Shown: one piece after another, positions 59,240 through 64,000 of the stretch | Layout: each line of letters starts with the position of its first letter | Position numbering within the stretch: position 1 is the stretch's first letter | Assembly (NCBI RefSeq): GCF_014648055.1 | Contig: NZ_BMQJ01000002.1 | Span: forward strand, 591,205-655,204 | Direction of reading: 5' to 3' | Length of the DNA: 64,000 nt | Source: Streptosporangium pseudovulgare | GTDB lineage: Bacteria; Actinomycetota; Actinomycetes; Streptosporangiales; Streptosporangiaceae | Notes under the pieces: generated by a model | Seen by the model: the letters and a program-made list of their open reading frames with translations, nothing else | Database searches by the model: none | What the model was told of the DNA's origin: nothing | Translations under genes and position numbers: made by a program

Positions 59240-59293
59240 GGAGATTCGCCCGCCTGAGGCGGCCGCCGCCGTCGGCGCGGAGCGGCCCGTGAC

Positions 59294-59325
59294 GCTCCGG
59301 TACGGCCCGCGGGCCGTACCGGAGC
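59294..59325. terminator. Perfect 32-nt palindrome after carbonic anhydrase gene
   Basis: The sequence is its own reverse complement from 59294 to 59325, centred on CCCGCGGG, and contains GGTACGGCC in each arm. It lies 54 bp past the stop codon and probably terminates transcription; convergent parE ends 170 bp further on. Confidence 0.7.
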
Positions 59326-59497
59326 CGGATGACGGCACGCACCGGACATGGGGCCCGGTGGCGGCGCGCGGCGGCTCCTTCCGGCCGACGGGGCGGAAAG
59401 AAAAACGACACGCCCGGGCGTGTCCCGGGCGCCTCTGACGTCTTCGGGCGTTCGGGGCGCCCGAAGCGTTCGGAGCGTCTCAGACGCCTCAGGCGCC

Positions 59498-61570
59498 TCA
59501 GGCGTCGATGTGGTCGCGGTCGACCTCGGCGGCGCTGCCCACGATGAACTCCCGGCGCGGAGCCACGTCGCTGCCCATCAGGAGGGCGAAGATGCGCTCG
59601 GCCTCCTCGACGTGCTCGATCCGCACCCGGCGCAGGGTGCGGTGGCGGGGCTCCATGGTGGTCTCGGCGAGCTGGTCGGCGTCCATCTCACCGAGGCCCT
59701 TGTAGCGCTGCACCGGGTCCTTCCAGCGCTTGCCGCGGCGCTCCAGGTCGCGCAGGACCTTCTGCAGCTCGGCGTCGGAGTAGCAGTAGACGTACTTGCT
59801 CTGCCCCCGGCCGGGGTTGGTGATCTCGATCCGGTGCAGCGGCGGGACGGCCGCGAAGACCCGGCCGGCCTCGACCATCGGCCGCATGTAGCGGTGGAAC
59901 AGGGTCAGCAGCAGGCAGCGGATGTGGGCGCCGTCGACGTCGGCGTCGGCCATGAGGATGACCTTGCCGTACCGTGCGGCCTCGATGTCGAACGAACGGC
60001 CCGAGCCCGCGCCGATGACCTGGATGATCGCGGCGCACTCGGCGTTCTTCAGCATGTCGGCGACGGACGCCTTCTGCACGTTCAGGATCTTGCCGCGGAT
60101 CGGCAGCAGCGCCTGGAACTCCGAGTCGCGGGCGGCACGGGCGGTGCCCAGCGCCGAGTCGCCCTCGACGATGAACAGCTCGGTGCGGTCGACGTCGTCA
60201 CTGCGGCAGTCGACCAGCTTGGCGGGGAGCGCCGAGTTCTCCAGGGCGGTCTTGCGCCGCTGGTTGTCGCGGTGCTCGCGGGCGGCGATGCGCGCCTTGG
60301 CGGCCGCGACGATCTTCTCCAGGACCGCCCGCATCTGCTGCTTGGCGCGGCGCGGCGGGTCGCCGAACAGCTCCTTGAGCTCACGGGAGACGACGTGCGC
60401 GACGATCCGGGAGGCCGCGGCGGTGCCGAGGACCTCCTTGGTCTGCCCCTCGAACTGGGGCTCGGGCACCCGGACGGTCACCACGGCGGTGAGACCCTCC
60501 ATGATGTCCTCGCGGGTGACCGGTGCGTCGCCGTTCTTCAGCAGGCGGGTCTCGCGGAGCTGCTCGTTGAGCGTGCGGACCAGCGCCCGCTCGAACCCGT
60601 TGACGTGGGTGCCGCCCTTGGGGGTGGCGATCACGTTGACGAACGACCGGACGGTGTTGTCGTAGCCCTTGCCCCAGCGCAGCGCCACGTCCACGGTCAG
60701 CTCGCGCTGGATCTCGGTGGGGGTCATGTGGCCCAGGTCGTCGAGGACCGGCACGGTCTCGTGGAAGTGGCCGACGCCCTGAACCCGCAGCACCTCGCAG
60801 ATCGCCTCGTCGCGGGCGAGGAACTCGGTGAACTCCGAGATGCCGCCGTCGAAGCGGAACTCCTCCTCGGCCGGCTCCTCGCCGCGGCTGTCGCGCACGG
60901 ACAGGGTCAGGCCGGGGACCAGGAAGGCGGTCTGGCGGAGGCGGACGTGGATCTCGTCGAGGGAGACCTCGGCCTCGGGCAGGAAGATCTGGCGGTCGGC
61001 CCAGAAGCGGACGCGCGTGCCGGTGACCTTGCGGGCGACCGTGCCGGTCTCGCGCAGGCCGGACTTCTTCTTGAACTTGGCGGTGGGCCCGTCGCCGTCG
61101 AAGACGCCGGGGACGCCGCGGCGGAAGCTGATCGCGTGGGTCGTGCCGTACCGGTCGACCTCGATGTCGAGCCGGGAGGACAGGGCGTTGACCACGGAGG
61201 CGCCGACGCCGTGCAGACCGCCCGACGCGGCGTAGGAGCCGCCGCCGAACTTCCCGCCGGCGTGCAGCTTGGTGTAGACCAGCTCGACTCCGGCGAGGCC
61301 GGTCTTGGGCTCGATGTCCACCGGGATGCCGCGGCCGTTGTCGCGGACCTCGATCGACCCGTCGGGGTGGAGCTCGACCTCGATGCGGGTGCAGTGTCCC
61401 GCCAGGGCCTCGTCCACGCCGTTGTCGACGATCTCCCAGAGACAGTGCATGAGGCCGCGGCTGTCGGTGGACCCGATGTACATGCCCGGGCGCTTGCGGA
61501 CGGCCTCAAGGCCCTCGAGCACCGACAGATGACGAGCGGTATAAGCCGTCTCCGTACTGACCGCGGTCAC
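59498..61570 (-). CDS. parE: Type II topoisomerase subunit B (topoisomerase IV ParE-like)
   Basis: A 690-residue ATPase subunit. The GHKL ATP site is seen in 'LWEIVDNGVDEALAGHC', 'EVRDNGRGIPVDI' and 'GGLHGVGASVVNALS'; the TOPRIM region in 'ELFIVEGDSALGTARAARD' and 'KVILMADADVDGAHIRCLLLTLFHRYMRPMVE'. With ParC it would decatenate and relax DNA. The GTG at 61570 (VTAVSTETAYTARHLSVLEGLEAV) fits the family start, with GGAG nearby. Its stop codon is followed in frame by two more TGA codons at 9-bp spacing, from a small tandem repeat. Confidence 0.95.
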   Translation of the reverse strand: MTAVSTETAYTARHLSVLEGLEAVRKRPGMYIGSTDSRGLMHCLWEIVDNGVDEALAGHCTRIEVELHPDGSIEVRDNGRGIPVDIEPKTGLAGVELVYTKLHAGGKFGGGSYAASGGLHGVGASVVNALSSRLDIEVDRYGTTHAISFRRGVPGVFDGDGPTAKFKKKSGLRETGTVARKVTGTRVRFWADRQIFLPEAEVSLDEIHVRLRQTAFLVPGLTLSVRDSRGEEPAEEEFRFDGGISEFTEFLARDEAICEVLRVQGVGHFHETVPVLDDLGHMTPTEIQRELTVDVALRWGKGYDNTVRSFVNVIATPKGGTHVNGFERALVRTLNEQLRETRLLKNGDAPVTREDIMEGLTAVVTVRVPEPQFEGQTKEVLGTAAASRIVAHVVSRELKELFGDPPRRAKQQMRAVLEKIVAAAKARIAAREHRDNQRRKTALENSALPAKLVDCRSDDVDRTELFIVEGDSALGTARAARDSEFQALLPIRGKILNVQKASVADMLKNAECAAIIQVIGAGSGRSFDIEAARYGKVILMADADVDGAHIRCLLLTLFHRYMRPMVEAGRVFAAVPPLHRIEITNPGRGQSKYVYCYSDAELQKVLRDLERRGKRWKDPVQRYKGLGEMDADQLAETTMEPRHRTLRRVRIEHVEEAERIFALLMGSDVAPRREFIVGSAAEVDRDHIDA

Positions 61571-61809
61571 ACCCACTCCACTTCGCTCGAACACGTGTGC
61601 GCAGCCTACCGTCCTTCCCGCCGCGCCGGGTACAAGCTTGCCATCGAGAAGGCTCCGGCGTTACCTCCGGTGTGATCTCTCTTACCTCGGGGCGCTTTCC
61701 GCTCTGGGCGTAGCGGGGGGCCGGTTGGGAACGTTCGCATCGGGTTAGATGTTCTCTCAAGTGACTGACGCCAGATCCCTCCACTCGGGGATGACCTGAA
61801 AGGCGATAC

Positions 61810-62040
61810 GTGACTGGAATTCTCGCCCCCACCAAGCAGCTGACGGCCGCGGACCGTTGCGACCGGTGCGGCGCACAGGCCTACATCCGCGCGACCCTGC
61901 CCGCGGGCGGAGAGCTGCTGTTCTGCGCCCACCACGGGCGTCAGCACGTGGCCGTGCTGCGCGACAAGGGCGCCGACATCCAGGACGAGTCGGCGCGCCT
62001 CAGCGACACCTCTGCGACCGCGAAAGACGACGAACGCTAG
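61810..62040 (+). CDS. DUF7455 small zinc-finger-like protein
   Basis: A 76-residue protein with CDRCGAQAYIRATLPAGGE and 'LLFCAHHGRQH', giving a CxxC..CxxH zinc knuckle typical of the actinobacterial DUF7455 family. The C-terminus is acidic and flexible. AAAGG precedes the GTG start. It is divergent from parE, an arrangement I recall near hrdB in Streptomyces. The function is unknown. Confidence 0.85.
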   Translation: MTGILAPTKQLTAADRCDRCGAQAYIRATLPAGGELLFCAHHGRQHVAVLRDKGADIQDESARLSDTSATAKDDER

Positions 62041-62289
62041 AAGCCGACGGGAGCCGGTAGTGATATCGCCCCACCACGGCGCCCTCCCACCGCCCGCCCG
62101 GCGGCCGGGTCAGGCGTCCGGCTCTGGCTTGATCCGATATATCCACCGCGCCGCCCTCCCCCGGCCCCACCGGGGCGGGGAACGCGCTCTCACCCGTCCA
62201 TGGCCGTGGCATCACGCACGTGATGTCACGGCCATACGGTGACCCACCCCTCACACCCATAGGCGTCCGGCCCACTACGCTCGGCGTCT

Positions 62290-63042
62290 GTGCTGATTCT
62301 GCTGCCGCCGTCGGAGGGGAAGGCCGAGCCCGCCGACGGCCCCGCCCTCGACCCGTCCCGGCTGAGCTTCCCGTCGCTGAACCCGTCGCGGGAGGCCGTC
62401 CTGTCCGCGCTCGTCACCCTGTGCGAGGGTCCCCGGGCGCAGGCGGTACTGGGTCTGTCGCCGGGACTGCTCGGCGAGATCGGCAAGAATCTCCTGCTGC
62501 GGACCGCGCCCACGCTGCCGGCCGCCGAGCTCTACACCGGCGTGCTCTACGACAATCTCGGCCTCGCCACGTTGTCCCCCGGGGCCGCGGACCGGGCGGC
62601 CCGGAGCCTGGTGATCTTCTCCGGCCTGTGGGGCCTGCTGCGGCCCGCCGACCGGATCCCGTCCTACCGGCTGTCCATGGGCGTGCGACTGCCGCCGCTC
62701 GGCGGCCTCGCGGCCTGGTGGCGCCGCCCGGTGACCCCGCTCCTCGACGCCGAACCCGGCCTGGTCGTCGACCTCCGCTCCGGCACCTACGCGCCGGCCT
62801 GGCGTCCGGGTGGCCGGGCGGTCGCGGTGCGGGTGCTCAGGAACGGCAGGGTCATCAGCCACATGGCGAAGGCCACCCGGGGCGCGGTCGCCCGCTCGCT
62901 GCTGGAGTCGGGCGACGACCCGGGGACGCCGGAGGAGCTGGTGAAGGTGCTGGACGGCATGGGCCACGACGTGGTGCTCGGCCCCGAACCGGCCGCCGGA
63001 CGGCCGTGGGTCCTCGACGTCGCCGCACACGACGGGGCCTGA
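62290..63042 (+). CDS. yaaA: YaaA/DUF328 peroxide-stress protein
   Basis: A 250-residue YaaA protein. 'VLILLPPSEGKAEP' at the start, 'LYTGVLYDNLGLATLSP', 'VIFSGLWGLLRPADRIPSYRLSMG' and 'VISHMAKATRGAVARSLL' are the family landmarks. In E. coli YaaA lowers free iron during hydrogen peroxide stress; the same role is inferred. The GTG start has a weak ribosome site. The bases around the stop codon are repeated 119 bp downstream. Confidence 0.9.
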   Translation: MLILLPPSEGKAEPADGPALDPSRLSFPSLNPSREAVLSALVTLCEGPRAQAVLGLSPGLLGEIGKNLLLRTAPTLPAAELYTGVLYDNLGLATLSPGAADRAARSLVIFSGLWGLLRPADRIPSYRLSMGVRLPPLGGLAAWWRRPVTPLLDAEPGLVVDLRSGTYAPAWRPGGRAVAVRVLRNGRVISHMAKATRGAVARSLLESGDDPGTPEELVKVLDGMGHDVVLGPEPAAGRPWVLDVAAHDGA

Positions 63043-63270
63043 CGCACTCACACCCGCGCCATCCGCCATCCGCTGTCCGCTGTCCGCTGTCCGCTGTCCG
63101 CTGTCCCACGAGACGACGGGCCCGTGACACGGCGAGGAGGCTCGCGGCACGAGAGTCCTGACGCACTCACACCCGCGCCGGTCCGCCGTACGGCCATTCC
63201 ACGAGACGACCGTTCCGACAGATTCCAGCAGGTTCCGGCAGGTTCCGGCAGGTTCCGGCAGGTTCCGACA
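63039..63270. repeat. Composite repeats downstream of yaaA
   Basis: Three layers: a 22-bp exact copy of the yaaA stop-codon region (63039-63060 repeated at 63158-63179), with a 12-bp companion CCACGAGACGAC (63106 and 63199); five tandem copies of CGCTGTC (63071-63105); and six 10-bp units of the type GGTTCCGGCA (63211-63270), three of them identical. No gene is present. Confidence 0.9.
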
Positions 63271-63273
63271 CGA

Positions 63274-63309
63274 CGAGGGGGCCCACGCCGTACGGCGTGG
63301 GCCCCCTCG
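63274..63309. terminator. Perfect 36-nt palindromic terminator of hrdB
   Basis: An 18-bp arm (cgagggggcccacgccgt) and its exact complement lie 20 bp downstream of the minus-strand sigma factor stop codon. It is the strongest hairpin in the window and could also stop rightward transcription from yaaA. Confidence 0.88.
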
Positions 63310-63328
63310 CGTCGGTCTTCCGGCCGGG

Positions 63329-64000
63329 TCAGTCGAGGTAGTCGCGCAGGACCTGCGACCGGGACGGGTGGCGCAGCTTCGACATGGTCTTGGACTCGAT
63401 CTGCCGGATGCGCTCGCGCGTCACGCCGTAGACCTTGCCGATCTCGTCGAGCGTCTTGGGCTGGCCGTCGGTCAGGCCGAACCGCATGGACACCACGCCC
63501 GCCTCGCGCTCCGACAGCGTGTCGAGCACCGAGTGCAGCTGCTCCTGCAGGAGCGTGAAGCTGACCGCGTCGGCCGGGACGATCGCCTCGGAGTCCTCGA
63601 TGAGGTCACCGAACTCGCTGTCGCCCTCCTCACCCAGGGGGGTGTGCAGGGAGATCGGCTCGCGGCCGTACTTCTGGACCTCGACGACCTTCTCGGGGGT
63701 CATGTCGAGCTCGCGGGCCAGCTCCTCGGGCGTGGGCTCACGGCCGAGGTCCTGCAGCATCTGCCGCTGCACGCGGGCCAGCTTGTTGATCACTTCGACC
63801 ATGTGGACCGGGATGCGGATGGTCCGCGCCTGGTCGGCCATGGCCCGGGTGATCGCCTGCCGGATCCACCAGGTGGCGTACGTGGAGAACTTGTAGCCCT
63901 TGGTGTAGTCGAACTTCTCCACCGCGCGGATCAGGCCGAGGTTGCCCTCCTGGATGAGGTCCAGGAACAGCATGCCGCGGCCGGTGTAGCGCTTGGCCAG
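63329..64000 (-). CDS. hrdB: Principal sigma factor, HrdB/RpoD type (C-terminal part)
   Basis: The last 223 residues of a primary sigma factor; the N-terminal part lies beyond position 64000. Region 2 ('[46 protein letters not shown]'), region 3 ('[33 protein letters not shown]') and region 4 ('[49 protein letters not shown]') are all canonical, recognising -35/-10 promoters of housekeeping genes. The neighbourhood with parE and DUF7455 supports HrdB, though a paralogue (HrdA, HrdC, HrdD) cannot be excluded without the N-terminus. Confidence 0.95.
   Translation of the reverse strand: MAKRYTGRGMLFLDLIQEGNLGLIRAVEKFDYTKGYKFSTYATWWIRQAITRAMADQARTIRIPVHMVEVINKLARVQRQMLQDLGREPTPEELARELDMTPEKVVEVQKYGREPISLHTPLGEEGDSEFGDLIEDSEAIVPADAVSFTLLQEQLHSVLDTLSEREAGVVSMRFGLTDGQPKTLDEIGKVYGVTRERIRQIESKTMSKLRHPSRSQVLRDYLD

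Noticed and set aside
59348..61675. 775-codon plus-strand open frame opposite parE
   Set aside because: Antisense of a fully recognisable ParE; composition typical of a complementary-frame artefact.

Overview
The window is very GC-rich, uses many GTG/TTG starts, and carries genes typical of filamentous Actinobacteria: a homodimeric-type aceE, a FasR-like regulator ahead of fabD-fabH-acpP-fabF, DUF3052, DUF3145, DUF5998, DUF7455, a second type-II topoisomerase pair and an HrdB-type principal sigma factor. Gene content and style suggest a Streptosporangiaceae-like organism (inference; no rRNA is present). As I recall them, the gene neighbourhoods around aceE/fab and around parC/parE/hrdB resemble two separate chromosomal neighbourhoods of Streptomyces coelicolor, joined here.

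Layout. (1) 1-2820, minus strand: ECF sigma factor, membrane-anchored CU044_5270-like partner and a secreted subtilisin cut by the window edge, all with overlapping ends. (2) 3092-12993, minus strand: a compact seven-gene nonribosomal peptide operon (FAD-dependent amine/amino-acid oxidase, free carrier protein, C-A-T-esterase NRPS, MbtH-like protein, stand-alone adenylation enzyme, ATP-grasp ligase, MFS exporter). (3) 13436-21868: accessory region with a DUF885 hydrolase, membrane proteins, a TPR protein preceded by a 27-codon Trp/Cys-tailed peptide gene and a stem-loop, DUF6461 and HEAT-like repeat genes sharing an upstream element, a truncated tRNA-Val 3' half and an intact tRNA-Val. (4) 21902-28223: ROK kinase, zinc-ribbon protein, AhpE-type peroxiredoxin, DUF3052, YjbQ and aceE. 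(5) 28313-33959: secreted alpha/beta hydrolase lipoprotein, acetyltransferase, WYL regulator, and a glutathionylspermidine-synthase-like trio. (6) 34082-40336: FasR-like regulator, fabD, fabH, acpP, fabF and an acyl-CoA carboxylase carboxyltransferase. (7) 40642-46272: DUF3145, then a four-gene operon of cytoplasmic subtilase, sigma factor, small Ig-like protein and TPR-CHAT protease. (8) 46489-64000: sulfurtransferase, DUF5998, Pat-type GNAT/acyl-CoA synthetase, PfkB kinase, RecQ-phosphoribosyltransferase fusion, parC, VOC protein, carbonic anhydrase, parE, DUF7455, yaaA and the 3' part of hrdB.

The items most worth following are the peptide/stem-loop/TPR locus (15814-17674), the subtilase-sigma-CHAT operon (41341-46272), the NRPS operon with its enterochelin-esterase-like release domain, and a window-wide habit of tandem repeats that copy the stop-codon end of a gene into the DNA just downstream of it (3.0, 40.5, 59.5 and 63.1 kb; a related array lies at 46.4 kb). 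All assignments come from reading the sequence by eye; no database search was run.
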